Below, in pieces: positions 18,394 through 28,148 of a DNA stretch of 64,000 bases. The translations under genes were made by a program, and so were the position numbers. Location: positions 1,262,501-1,326,500 of the forward strand of contig NZ_CP098360.1 in the NCBI RefSeq assembly GCF_030388245.1, given 5' to 3'. The notes under the pieces were generated by a model. It made no database searches. It was not told the origin of the DNA and saw only the letters and a list, made by a program, of their open reading frames with translations. Source of the stretch: Paracoccus sp. TOH. Lineage in GTDB: Bacteria > Pseudomonadota > Alphaproteobacteria > Rhodobacterales > Rhodobacteraceae. Each line of letters begins with the position of its first letter. Position 1 is the first letter of the stretch.

Positions 18394-18882
18394 ACGAGGT
18401 CCTTTCTTCAGTTTTCGTTGATCATCCAGCGCCACGACCCGCTGCGCGGGCGGTAGCCAATGCGGACGAATTGGGTGGCGCCGGTTGCATCCGCCGGCGC
18501 GGTTCGGTTCCAGCTTACGCCGGATATCCTCACAGTTTTGTAACCGCTGCTTTCGGATCACGCAATATTACCGCTGCGTTGCAGCGCGTGACAAGCAGGC
18601 GTTTGCCGGCATTTTTCCCTGTCCGGCAGCGGGCTCGGCGTGACCCCGAAAGTCCGAAATAAGGAATTTATGAGGTTTATTCAGTTACTTGCCTGTAGGA
18701 TGGGCCTGCCGAAGCCACCCCGGCGGCCCGAGCCTCTTGATTTATGATGGCCGTGGGCCCATTTTGGCCCGGCAACGTTATTTCTCTCTGCACCTGTCTC
18801 CTTTCGGCTTCAGTCTGCGTTTCGAACTGACTGAGCCGGGTCGCCGCATGTCGCGGGCGACAGACATGAAGGAGATATCACG
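18394..18882. other. 489-base intergenic region: divergent upstream regions and long cspA leader
   Basis: No gene seen. It contains the upstream region of the small gene at 18157 and that of cspA. A local AT-rich patch at 18655-18690 and the long stretch before cspA suggest a structured leader, as in cold-shock mRNAs. GGGCCC-ATTTT-GGCCC near 18756-18772 can form a short hairpin. No convincing sigma-70 box pair was found. Confidence 0.4.
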
Positions 18883-19089
18883 ATGGCCAATGGCACCGTG
18901 AAATGGTTCAACGCCACCAAAGGCTTCGGCTTCATCGCCCCGGAAGATGGCGGCAAGGACGTGTTCGTGCACATCAGCGCGCTTGAGCGCGCCGGCATCC
19001 ATCATCTGAACGACGGCCAGGCCGTGACGTTCGAGATCGAATCGGGTCGCGACGGCCGCCAGTCGGCGCGCAACCTCGTGCTCGCCTGA
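18883..19089 (+). CDS. Cold-shock protein (CspA family)
   Basis: 68-residue single cold-shock domain that binds single-stranded RNA and DNA. RNP-1 ([10 protein letters not shown]) and RNP-2 (DVFVHISAL) are intact, with [12 protein letters not shown] at the start. The ribosome site AAGGAGATATC is near perfect. Followed by a 9-base-pair perfect hairpin and two very small genes, which may share its transcript. Several paralogues are normal in this group, so the exact cold or stationary-phase role is open. Confidence 0.95.
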   Translation: MANGTVKWFNATKGFGFIAPEDGGKDVFVHISALERAGIHHLNDGQAVTFEIESGRDGRQSARNLVLA

Positions 19090-19111
19090 GCCCTTGCGCT
19101 GAACGGCACCC

Positions 19112-19135
19112 GGTCCGGCCGATCATGGCCGGACC
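19112..19135 (+). repeat. Perfect 9-bp inverted repeat between cspA and next small gene
   Basis: GGTCCGGCC (19112-19120), six-base loop GATCAT, GGCCGGACC (19127-19135). No T-run follows, so it is more likely an RNA stability or attenuation hairpin within a shared transcript than a full terminator. Confidence 0.55.
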
Positions 19136-19154
19136 ACACCCTCTGGAGGCCCGC

Positions 19155-19361
19155 ATGGCACCCAAGGACAAAGCCAAAGGCCTGTTTCGCGATCCCGCGC
19201 CGATGACCGCGATGGACCGGACCACTTCCGAAGCACGGCTGATCATCGAAGAACAGAAGCAACGGCGCGCCGAGTTGACTGCCAGCCTTCGGGCGCAGCG
19301 CCTGGCCCGCGACGCGGCCGGGCCGACCGAAGCCCCCGCCAAGCGCAAGCCCACGAAATAA
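19155..19361 (+). CDS. Small charged protein of unknown function
   Basis: 68 residues starting at ATG 19155 behind CTGGAGGC, a good ribosome site. Composition is lysine-, arginine- and alanine-rich with a helical, possibly coiled centre (TTSEARLIIEEQKQRRAELT) and a basic tail ending KRKPTK. No signal or membrane segment. Lies 65 bases after cspA, so co-expression is likely. I do not recognise a family; RNA or DNA binding is only a guess from charge. Confidence 0.55.
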   Translation: MAPKDKAKGLFRDPAPMTAMDRTTSEARLIIEEQKQRRAELTASLRAQRLARDAAGPTEAPAKRKPTK

Positions 19362-19483
19362 CCGCGTTCGCAGGCCGGTCACGGCAGGCAGGCGAGCGTG
19401 CTGCGGCGACAACCGCGCCCGGGTCTTCCGCAAGGGGGACGCGAGGGGCGCATGGCCGCCGCTCAACAGGAACGACGAAAAAC

Positions 19484-19618
19484 ATGGCAAGAAAAACGAT
19501 CCGCAGGAAAACTGTCCAGAAACAGCAGAACAAGCGCCGCCTGGCGATCATGTACATGGTCAAGCAGGCGGAAATCAGCACGCCCGAACGGGGCGGCATC
19601 CCGATGTCGCGGCATTGA
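19484..19618 (+). CDS. Candidate 44-residue basic miniprotein
   Basis: ATG 19484 to TGA 19616. The product is MARKTIRRKTVQKQQNKRR followed by a short hydrophobic helix (LAIMYMVKQAE) and STPERGGIPMSRH, with net charge strongly positive. AGGAA lies 11 bases upstream. A good intrinsic terminator follows at 19701-19733, which supports a transcript ending here. The codon content (AAA and AGA rich) differs from neighbours, so it is either a young or transferred gene or a chance frame. Not recognised. Confidence 0.4.
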   Translation: MARKTIRRKTVQKQQNKRRLAIMYMVKQAEISTPERGGIPMSRH

Positions 19619-19700
19619 CGGCTTGAGGCCCGCGCGCCCCCGACGGCGCGCGCGGAACAGGCCGCGCCGGGGCTTTCCCGGCGCTTCGACCATCCCGACC

Positions 19701-19733
19701 AACGGCGTCCCAGCATGGCAGGGGCGCCGTTTT
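19701..19733 (+). terminator. Intrinsic terminator after the cspA-small gene block
   Basis: AACGGCGTCCC pairs with GGGGCGCCGTT (one G-T pair) around a nine-base loop, followed by TTTCC. It separates the cspA-linked transcript from the riboswitch transcript that starts further on. Confidence 0.6.
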
Positions 19734-19886
19734 CCGTTTCAGTCCGGGGTGCCTGGCCGGCCTGCGTCGACCGCATCGCCATTTGTCGCCGCGGCGGCTG
19801 GGCTGGTCGGGCCGGACGGCGGCGGAGCATGGCGGATTCGGGGCCTTTCCAAACCGGCGGGACTGTGCCAGCCTCCGCCCCGGTTC

Positions 19887-20049
19887 GGACAGGAGAGTCG
19901 GGTTCAGTCCCGCGCCGACGGAGCAACGCCCCGGATCTCTCAGGCAAGCAGACTGCCGGACCGACACTCTGGAGAGAGATGCCCCGCGCATCCGCCGAAG
20001 GAAGAAGCCGCCATGCGGTGACGCTCTCAGGCAAAAGGACAGAGGGGGA
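19887..20049 (+). promoter_or_regulatory. Tandem glycine riboswitch
   Basis: Two successive glycine aptamers. The first has AGGAGAG (19891), GCGCCGACGGAGCAA (about 19912-19926) and CTCTCAGGCAA (19937-19947); after CACTCTGGAGAG the second has CCGCCGAAGGAAGAA (about 19992-20006), CTCTCAGGCAAAAGGACAGA (20024-20043). These invariant blocks and the short linker match the gcvT-type tandem riboswitch. It sits 104 bases before a GAPDH-family gene on the same strand, not a glycine cleavage gene. Confidence 0.93.
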
Positions 20050-20054
20050 CGCGC

Positions 20055-20135
20055 CGCAAGCCGGCGGGTTCGCAACTTTGGACCGAGACGGGTGAGGCCG
20101 ACCCCTTGCGGGGCAGCCGGCCCGCCCGGCTTGCG
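20055..20135 (+). promoter_or_regulatory. Candidate riboswitch expression platform (long-range hairpin)
   Basis: CGCAAGCCGGCGGG (20055-20068) pairs with CCCGCCCGGCTTGCG (20121-20135) with one bulge. The 3' arm ends three bases before the Shine-Dalgarno run AGGAGGAGGAG (20139-20149). There is no T-run, so control of translation start is more likely than termination. A small CCCC-TTGC-GGGG hairpin sits inside the loop. Direction of control (on or off) cannot be read. Confidence 0.5.
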
Positions 20136-20152
20136 CCGAGGAGGAGGAGCGC

Positions 20153-21148
20153 GTGGCGGAAAGAAGGATCAGGCTGGCGTTGAACGGCTTCGGGCGCATC
20201 GGCCGCTCGATCCTGCGCATCTGGGCGCAGGGCGGTTACGAGGATCTGGACCTCGTGCTGATCAACGATATCGAGCCGCTCGCGAATTGTGCCTATCTGT
20301 TCGAATATGACAGCGTCTTCGGCCCCTGGCGCGGGCAGGTCGCGGTGGCCGATGGCGCGCTGGTCGTCGATGGCCGGGCGATCCCCTTCCATTCCGCGCC
20401 GGACCTGCGCCGGCTGGACCTGTCGGGCGTCGATGTCGTGCTGGAATGCACCGGCATGACCGGCTCGCGCGCGGTGGTCGAGCGCGGGATCGAGGCCGGG
20501 GCGGGCGCGGTGCTGATCTCGGGCCCCTCGGACCAGGCCGACGTGACCGTGGTGATCGGTGCCAACGAGGACCAGCTGGACGGCCAGCGCATCGTCTCGA
20601 ACGCCTCTTGCACGACCAATGCGCTGGCGCCCTTGCTGCGGGTGCTGGACGAGGCTTTCGGCGTGGTCTCGGGGCAGATGACCACGGTGCATTGCTATAC
20701 CGGCAGCCAGCCCACGGTGGACAAGCCGCGCGGCGATCCGGCGCGGTCGCGGGCGGCGGCGCTGTCCATGGTGCCGACCACGACCAGCGCCGGGCGGCTG
20801 ATCGGCACGGTGCTGCCGCATCTGGCCGGGCGGGTGGCGGCGCGGGCGATCCGGGTGCCGACGGCCAGCGTCTCTTGCATCGACCTGACCTTCGCCAGCG
20901 CCCGCCCGACCGATGCGGCCGGGGTGAACGCGGTGCTGCAGGCGGCGGCCCAGGGCTCTCCGGTCTTCGGCTGGACGGAAAAACCGCTGGTCTCCAGCGA
21001 CCTGCGGGCGCGGCCGGAATCCATCGTTCTCGCGGGGCCCGAGACCTCGGTGGCGGGCGGGCTGACCCGGGTCTTCGGCTGGTATGACAACGAATGGGGC
21101 TTTTCCAACCGGATGCTGGACATGGCCCGGCTGATGGGCCGGCGCTAG
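20153..21148 (+). CDS. Type I glyceraldehyde-3-phosphate dehydrogenase family protein (Gap or Epd-like)
   Basis: 331 residues, GTG start behind AGGAGGAGGAG. NAD-binding GFGRIGRSILR, catalytic SNASCTTNALAP (Cys near residue 147), the histidine in MTTVHCYTGSQ, and WYDNEWGFSNRM are all present. So it is an active-looking GAPDH or a relative such as erythrose-4-phosphate dehydrogenase; the sequence alone does not decide. Its control by a tandem glycine riboswitch is unusual and points to a role linked to glycine or serine carbon, for example gluconeogenic use of glycine-derived 3-phosphoglycerate or pyridoxal phosphate supply. Its stop overlaps the convergent LysR stop (CTAG). Confidence 0.9.
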   Translation: MAERRIRLALNGFGRIGRSILRIWAQGGYEDLDLVLINDIEPLANCAYLFEYDSVFGPWRGQVAVADGALVVDGRAIPFHSAPDLRRLDLSGVDVVLECTGMTGSRAVVERGIEAGAGAVLISGPSDQADVTVVIGANEDQLDGQRIVSNASCTTNALAPLLRVLDEAFGVVSGQMTTVHCYTGSQPTVDKPRGDPARSRAAALSMVPTTTSAGRLIGTVLPHLAGRVAARAIRVPTASVSCIDLTFASARPTDAAGVNAVLQAAAQGSPVFGWTEKPLVSSDLRARPESIVLAGPETSVAGGLTRVFGWYDNEWGFSNRMLDMARLMGRR

Positions 21149-22047
21149 ACCGCCGGGGCCGGCGCCAGTTCCCGTGCCAGGTCGGCGGCGAAGATGCGGG
21201 CGATCTCGGGCGGTTCGGGCTGGATGCGCAGGGCGACGTAGAACTGCGACAACCATTCCAGCCCCAGCCCACCGATGCGCCGCATCTCGCCGCGCCGCAC
21301 CCAGGTTTCGGCGAAATGCAGCGGCAGGAAGCCCAGGAAGCAGCCGCTGCGGATCAGCACCGCCTGCGCCTCCATGTTCGAGACCGAGGCCCGCACCCTG
21401 GGCTCGCGCAGCGTCGCCAGCTCGGCGCGTTGCAGATAGGGGCGGGCGGTGACGGCATGGGGCGACAGATCCTCGATGCCCACCTGTTCCTGCGCAAACA
21501 GCGGGTGGCTGCGGCCGCAATAAAGCGCGTGCTCCTCGGCCCAGACCGGGCGGTAATCCACATTCGGCTGGCGGCTGGGAAAGGGGCCGATGGCGACATG
21601 GATGTCGCCGGTCTGCAGCCCCTTGCTCAGCGCCTCGGTGGTGCCGATCTCCAGGCTCAGCCGCACCTCCTGTTCGCGCCGGAAGAAGCGGCGGATGGCG
21701 CGATGCACCGGCAGGTCGGGATTGTCGGCCTCGCTGTCCACCAGCCCGACGCGCAGATGGCCGGCCAGCACCCGGCGCAGCGCGCCCAGATTGGCCTCGG
21801 CCAGTTCGACCGAACCGAGCATGCGCTTGGCCTCGCGATAGACCTCGGCGCCCTTGTCGGTCAGCGCGAAGCCGCCGCGCCCGCGCTGGCAAAGCCTGAA
21901 GCCCAGCGACAGTTCCAGATCCTTCAGATGCGTCGAGATCACCGACAGGCTGGCGCCCAGCACCGCCTGCGCGCCGCTGGGGCCGCCATGCTCGACCACG
22001 GCGCAGAAGCTGCGCAGGTTGCGCAGGGTATAGTCGCTGATCCGCAT
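21145..22047 (-). CDS. LysR-family transcriptional regulator
   Basis: 300 residues from ATG 22047 (GAAG upstream). N-terminal winged helix (TLRNLRSFCAVVEHGG, SLSVISTHLKDLELSLGFRL) then a periplasmic-binding-like effector domain (HLRVGLVDSEADNP, GDIHVAIGPF). Divergent from the ureohydrolase gene with 97 bases between, the standard layout for a LysR activator and its target. An effector from arginine or guanidino catabolism is inferred from that neighbour. Confidence 0.93.
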   Translation of the reverse strand: MRISDYTLRNLRSFCAVVEHGGPSGAQAVLGASLSVISTHLKDLELSLGFRLCQRGRGGFALTDKGAEVYREAKRMLGSVELAEANLGALRRVLAGHLRVGLVDSEADNPDLPVHRAIRRFFRREQEVRLSLEIGTTEALSKGLQTGDIHVAIGPFPSRQPNVDYRPVWAEEHALYCGRSHPLFAQEQVGIEDLSPHAVTARPYLQRAELATLREPRVRASVSNMEAQAVLIRSGCFLGFLPLHFAETWVRRGEMRRIGGLGLEWLSQFYVALRIQPEPPEIARIFAADLARELAPAPAV

Positions 22048-22144
22048 TGCTTCAAAAACGCCAAAGTAAGGATCGGTGACTTCCTGTTTATCGCAAATAC
22101 CGGCGCGGCATAGTCCCGGCATGATCCATGCAGGGGGAAAGCCC

Positions 22145-23140
22145 ATGACCGAGACCCGTCCCGCCTATGAAACCGGCCGCCTGAACCTGCCCTTCGTGGG
22201 CATTTCGACCTTCGGCAAGCGGCCCTATGTCCAGGACTGGTCGCGCATCGACGCCGATGTGGCAGTGCTGGGCGCGCCCTTCGACTTCGGCACGCAGTTC
22301 CGCGCCGGCGCCCGCTTCGGGCCGCGCGCGGTGCGCGAGGCCTCGACGCTGTTCAGCTTCGGCCATGCCGGCGCCTACGATCACGAGGACGACTGCACCT
22401 ATCTGGGCCCCGAGGTGCGCATCGTCGATCTGGGCGATGCCGATATCGTCCATACCGACACGGTGAAAAGCCACGCCAATATCCGCGCCGGGGTCGAGGC
22501 GGCCCTGGCGGCCGGCGCCCTGCCGGTGGTGATCGGCGGCGACCATTCGGTCAACATCCCCTGCATCGACGCCTTCGAGGGGCAGGGGCCGATCCACATC
22601 CTGCAGATCGACGCGCATCTGGATTTCGTGGACGAGCGGCACGGCGTCCGCAACGGCCATGGCAACCCGATGCGCCGCGCCGCCGAGAAGCCCTGGGTCA
22701 GCGGGTTGACGCAGGTCGGCATCCGCAACGTCTCGTCGACGGCGCGCGACGGCTACCAGGCGGCGCGCGCCATGGGTTCGGACATCCTGTCGGTGCGGCA
22801 GGCCCGGGTGCTGGGGCCGCAGGGGGTGATCGACCGCATCCCGCCGGGCGCCCGGGTCTATGTGACGCTGGACATCGACGGCTTCTGCCCCTCGATCGCG
22901 CCGGGGACGGGCACGCCCAGCCATGGCGGCTTCCTGTATTACGAGGTGCTGGAGATGCTGCAGGCGCTGGCGCGGCGGCATGAGGTGGTGGGCATCGACC
23001 TGGTCGAGGTGGCGCCGGATTACGATCCGACCGGCGGCACGGCGATCCTGGCGGCGCAGGTGCTGCTGAACCTCCTGGGCTTCGTCTTTCACGAGCGGGC
23101 GCTGCGCGGGCAGGGCGGTGCGGCGCCGGCCCGGAAATGA
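22145..23140 (+). CDS. Agmatinase/guanidinobutyrase-type ureohydrolase
   Basis: 331 residues, manganese-dependent arginase superfamily; releases urea from a guanidino substrate. Metal motifs: GGDHSVNIP, DAHLDFVD and LDIDGFCPS. The last normally reads DIDxxDP; here the third Asp is Cys, while the two metal-binding Asp are kept. ATG 22145 follows CAGGGGGAAA. Divergent LysR gene probably regulates it. Agmatine, guanidinobutyrate or guanidinopropionate are all possible substrates, so no gene name is given. Confidence 0.88.
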   Translation: MTETRPAYETGRLNLPFVGISTFGKRPYVQDWSRIDADVAVLGAPFDFGTQFRAGARFGPRAVREASTLFSFGHAGAYDHEDDCTYLGPEVRIVDLGDADIVHTDTVKSHANIRAGVEAALAAGALPVVIGGDHSVNIPCIDAFEGQGPIHILQIDAHLDFVDERHGVRNGHGNPMRRAAEKPWVSGLTQVGIRNVSSTARDGYQAARAMGSDILSVRQARVLGPQGVIDRIPPGARVYVTLDIDGFCPSIAPGTGTPSHGGFLYYEVLEMLQALARRHEVVGIDLVEVAPDYDPTGGTAILAAQVLLNLLGFVFHERALRGQGGAAPARK

Positions 23141-23144
23141 ATCA

Positions 23145-23166
23145 GGGGCCGGAATCCGGCCCCTTT
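23145..23166 (+). terminator. Intrinsic terminator after the ureohydrolase gene
   Basis: GGGGCCGGA and TCCGGCCCC form a 9-bp stem (23145-23163) with one-base loop, then TTTAA. It also stands between this gene and the convergent katG end, so it may work in both directions. Confidence 0.75.
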
Positions 23167-23222
23167 AACTCGTTAACCCACCTTACCGCCGCGCCGGGGC
23201 GCGGCGGAAGCGTCGGAAGGGA

Positions 23223-25526
<2,304 letters not shown>

Positions 25527-25539
25527 TTAGCAACTCTGG

Positions 25540-25567
25540 GGATTATTAGAATTTATATTTATCAATC
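25540..25567 (-). promoter_or_regulatory. AT-rich island upstream of katG
   Basis: A 28-base stretch almost free of G and C, reading GATTGATAAATATAAATTC onward on the minus strand, in otherwise GC-rich DNA. It lies about 140 bases before the katG start. Such islands often hold promoter or OxyR/Fur-type sites, and the ends show a loose dyad (GATT..AATC). No family-specific match is claimed. Confidence 0.3.
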
Positions 25568-25571
25568 GCAC

Positions 25572-26585
25572 TCATAACTTGCGGTTATCTTCGGCGGCCG
25601 AGGAGCGGCGCACCACCAGTTCGGGCCGGGGCGCCTGCATCTGCCGCGGCTTGCCGTCGATGCGGTCCAGCAGCAATTCGACCGCCATGCCGGCGATCTG
25701 CGCCAGATGCAGATCCACGGCGGTCAGCGGCGGCTCGGCCAGCTTGGCGCGCAGGCCGTCATAGCGGGTGACCATGCGCAGGTCGCCCGGCACGGCGCGA
25801 CCCAGCTCATGCGCGGCGGCCAGCGCGCCGCTGGCGAAGGCATCGACCGGCACCATCAGCCCGTCGAGCTCTGGCCGGGTCCGCAGCAGGTCCCCCACCT
25901 TGGCCCGCGCCAGGTCCTCACCGCCGGTCTCGTCCAGTTCCAGCACCTCGGGCGGCATGGCCTGCGCGGCGGCGAAGTCGCGATAGGCGGCGCGGGTCTC
26001 GATCTGGCTGGCGCGCGGGCTGGTTCCCGTCACCAGCGCGATGCGGCGGCAGCCCTGCTTGTGCAGGTGGTCCAGCAGCAGCCGGGCGGTATCGTGGGAT
26101 TGCAGGTCGATGGCCGGGATGTCCCCGCGCCCCGGCACCTTGCCGATCGAGACCACCGGCGTGCGCCGGCTTTCGAAATGCTCGACCAGCGCGTCGTCGC
26201 GGGCCGGCTCGACCAGGATCACCCCGTCGAAGCCCAGCATGTCCAGGTTCTTTTCCGGCGGCTGCGGCGGGATCAGGCACAGCGCGATGTCGCGGGTCAG
26301 CGCCGAGATGGCGGCCGAGGCCGCGATCTCCATCAGAAAGCCCAGCCGCGACGGCCCGGCCGCGATGGCGAAGGGCATCGAGGAGGCCAGCGCGATGATC
26401 CCGGTGCGGCCGCTGCGCAGGCGCTGCGCGGCGCTGTTCGGATGATAGCCCATCTCGCGCGCCAGCGCGTGGATGCGCTCGCGCGTCTCGGGATCCACAT
26501 GGCGGCGACCGCTGAAGGCATGCGAGACCGTGGTGGGCGAGACGCCCGCCGCGCGGGCCAGATCGGAAATGGTCGGTTTGCCCAA
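25572..26585 (-). CDS. LacI-family transcriptional regulator
   Basis: 337 residues if started at TTG 26585, which places the helix-turn-helix at the very N-terminus (GKPTISDLARAAGVSPTTVS, then HAFSGRRHVDPETRERI), as normal for LacI proteins; GAGAG lies six bases upstream. An alternative TTG at 26669 would add 28 residues and overlap an operator. The effector domain (IIALASSMPF, DGLMVPVDAFASGA) is complete. Divergent from the permease operon, where two LacI-type operators are visible. Probably represses that operon and itself. Confidence 0.88.
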   Translation of the reverse strand: MGKPTISDLARAAGVSPTTVSHAFSGRRHVDPETRERIHALAREMGYHPNSAAQRLRSGRTGIIALASSMPFAIAAGPSRLGFLMEIAASAAISALTRDIALCLIPPQPPEKNLDMLGFDGVILVEPARDDALVEHFESRRTPVVSIGKVPGRGDIPAIDLQSHDTARLLLDHLHKQGCRRIALVTGTSPRASQIETRAAYRDFAAAQAMPPEVLELDETGGEDLARAKVGDLLRTRPELDGLMVPVDAFASGALAAAHELGRAVPGDLRMVTRYDGLRAKLAEPPLTAVDLHLAQIAGMAVELLLDRIDGKPRQMQAPRPELVVRRSSAAEDNRKL

Positions 26586-26654
26586 TGCGCTCTCGCTGGG
26601 GCAGAATGCCCCCGTTGCAGGGAAGCACAGCCGTCCCGGCCGGGCAAGCTGATA

Positions 26655-26713
26655 CAAAACGATTTGCAAGAATCGCCGATCATGCTATGCCTTGAGATAG
26701 CAAACCGATTTGC
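26655..26713. promoter_or_regulatory. Two LacI-type operators in the divergent region
   Basis: ACAAAACGATTTGC at 26654-26667 (core CAAA-ACGA-TTTG, 26655-26666) and GCAAACCGATTTGC at 26700-26713 (GCAAA-CCGA-TTTGC) share a centre CGA and the CAAA-n4-TTTG dyad of PurR/LacI operators. Their centres are 46 bases apart. One lies near the regulator start, the other 74 bases before the permease ATG, fitting repression of both directions. Confidence 0.7.
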
Positions 26714-26786
26714 ATGACGGCTGGATCGGATCTGGAGGCCAGTCGCCCGCCATGCGCCGGTTGCTTCACATAGGGGAGGAGATGAC

Positions 26787-28148
26787 ATGATATCTGGGGA
26801 GAACCCGGCCTGCGGAGCCAGCCCGCCCAAGGCGGAGCCCGCCGACGAGAAGCTGCCGCTGAAAAACCTGGTGCTGTTCGGGCTGCAGCATGTGCTGGTG
26901 ATGGCGGCCTCGCCGATCACGGCGGTGTTCCTGGTCGCGCAGACGCTAGGCTTCGACACGGCGCTGACCGTCTCGATCATCAGCGCGACCTTTCTGATCT
27001 GCGGGCTCGGCTCGATCCTGCAAAGTTTCGGGCCGGGCGGATTCGGCGCCCGGCTGCCCTTCATCATGGTGCCCGGCGGCGCACCCATCGCCATCTTCCT
27101 GGCCATCGCCGTGCAGACCAACATCCAGACCGCCGTGGGCGCGGTGCTGATGACCTCGGTCTTCTATTTCCTGGCACTGCCGGTGTTTCGCCGGCTGCTG
27201 CGCTTCTTCCCGCCCATCGTGGTCGGCACCATGCTGCTGCTGGTGGCGGTGAACCTGGTCAAGATCTATGGCGGCACCATCACCGGACGCTCGGGCGAGG
27301 CGAATTTCGCCGACCCGGTCAATGTCGGGCTGGCGCTGGCGACCATCGGTCTGACGGTGCTGTTCTCGCGCATCTTCACCGGCACGCTGCAGCGCATCTC
27401 GGTCATGCTGGGGCTGATCGCCGGCACGCTGCTGGCCGCCGCGCTGGGCCGGATCGAACTTGCCGGGGTGATGCAGGGGCCGCTGGTGGCGGTGCCGCAG
27501 CCGTTTCCTTTCGGCATGCCGAAATTCGACCTGATCGCCTCGCTGCCGCTGATCGTCTTCTCGGTGATCTCGATGGCCGAGGCGACCGGCCAGACCATCG
27601 CCACCGCCGAGATCGCCGGCCGCAAGGGCGACGCCCATGCCATCGTGCCGCGCACCATTCGCGGCGATGCCCTGGCCTCGCTGGCCGGCGGGCTGTTCGG
27701 CACCTCGCTGATCATCACCTCGGGCGAGAATGTCGGCATCGTCCGGGCGACCGGGGTGAAGTCGCGTTATGTCACCGCCATGGCCGGGGTGATCCTGGTG
27801 GTGATCGCGCTGATCGCGCCGGTCTCGCGGCTGGCCAGCGCCCTGCCGGGGCCGGTGGTCGGCGGCACCGCCGTCATCGTCTTCTCGATCATCGGCGTGA
27901 TCGGCATCGACCTGCTGGGCCGCGTCGACCTGCGCGGGCATGGCGCGATGTTCACACTGGCCTCGGGGCTGGCGATGGGGCTGATGCCGATCCTGGTGCC
28001 CGGCCTCTACAGCCAGTTCCCGCAATGGTCGCAGATGGTCCTGGGCAACGGCCTTGCCATGGGCACGATCACCGCCGCCGTCGTCAACGCCCTGTTCCAG
28101 CTCAACGCCCCGCGCGGCGCCCCCGAACCCGTCAAGGAGAACGCATGA
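26787..28148 (+). CDS. Nucleobase:cation symporter (NCS2, xanthine/uracil permease family)
   Basis: 453-residue inner-membrane transporter with about 14 hydrophobic segments. The family entry segment NLVLFGLQHVLVMAA, the SVISMAEATGQTIATAEIAGR region around the substrate-binding Glu, and the GLFGTSLIITSGENVGIV motif are visible. ATG 26787 behind GGGGAGGAG. It overlaps the next gene by four bases (ATGA). Imports a purine, pyrimidine or related base; with an amidohydrolase behind it, the base is probably deaminated. Confidence 0.9.
   Translation: MISGENPACGASPPKAEPADEKLPLKNLVLFGLQHVLVMAASPITAVFLVAQTLGFDTALTVSIISATFLICGLGSILQSFGPGGFGARLPFIMVPGGAPIAIFLAIAVQTNIQTAVGAVLMTSVFYFLALPVFRRLLRFFPPIVVGTMLLLVAVNLVKIYGGTITGRSGEANFADPVNVGLALATIGLTVLFSRIFTGTLQRISVMLGLIAGTLLAAALGRIELAGVMQGPLVAVPQPFPFGMPKFDLIASLPLIVFSVISMAEATGQTIATAEIAGRKGDAHAIVPRTIRGDALASLAGGLFGTSLIITSGENVGIVRATGVKSRYVTAMAGVILVVIALIAPVSRLASALPGPVVGGTAVIVFSIIGVIGIDLLGRVDLRGHGAMFTLASGLAMGLMPILVPGLYSQFPQWSQMVLGNGLAMGTITAAVVNALFQLNAPRGAPEPVKENA

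Noticed and set aside
14909..18421. 1170-codon open frame on the plus strand over PPC, betC and choX
   Set aside because: Antisense shadow; the minus-strand genes have complete motifs and coupled stops and starts.
19398..20021. 207-codon frame overlapping the riboswitch
   Set aside because: No ribosome site, arginine/proline-rich shadow composition, and it crosses a terminator and a structured RNA.
25540..25567. Fur or OxyR box before katG
   Set aside because: Only AT-rich with a loose dyad; does not fit the OxyR spacing or a Fur 19-mer well, so kept as a generic site.
26669..26669. TTG 26669 as start of the LacI gene
   Set aside because: Adds 28 residues before the helix-turn-helix and overlaps an operator; TTG 26585 places the helix-turn-helix at the N-terminus as usual.
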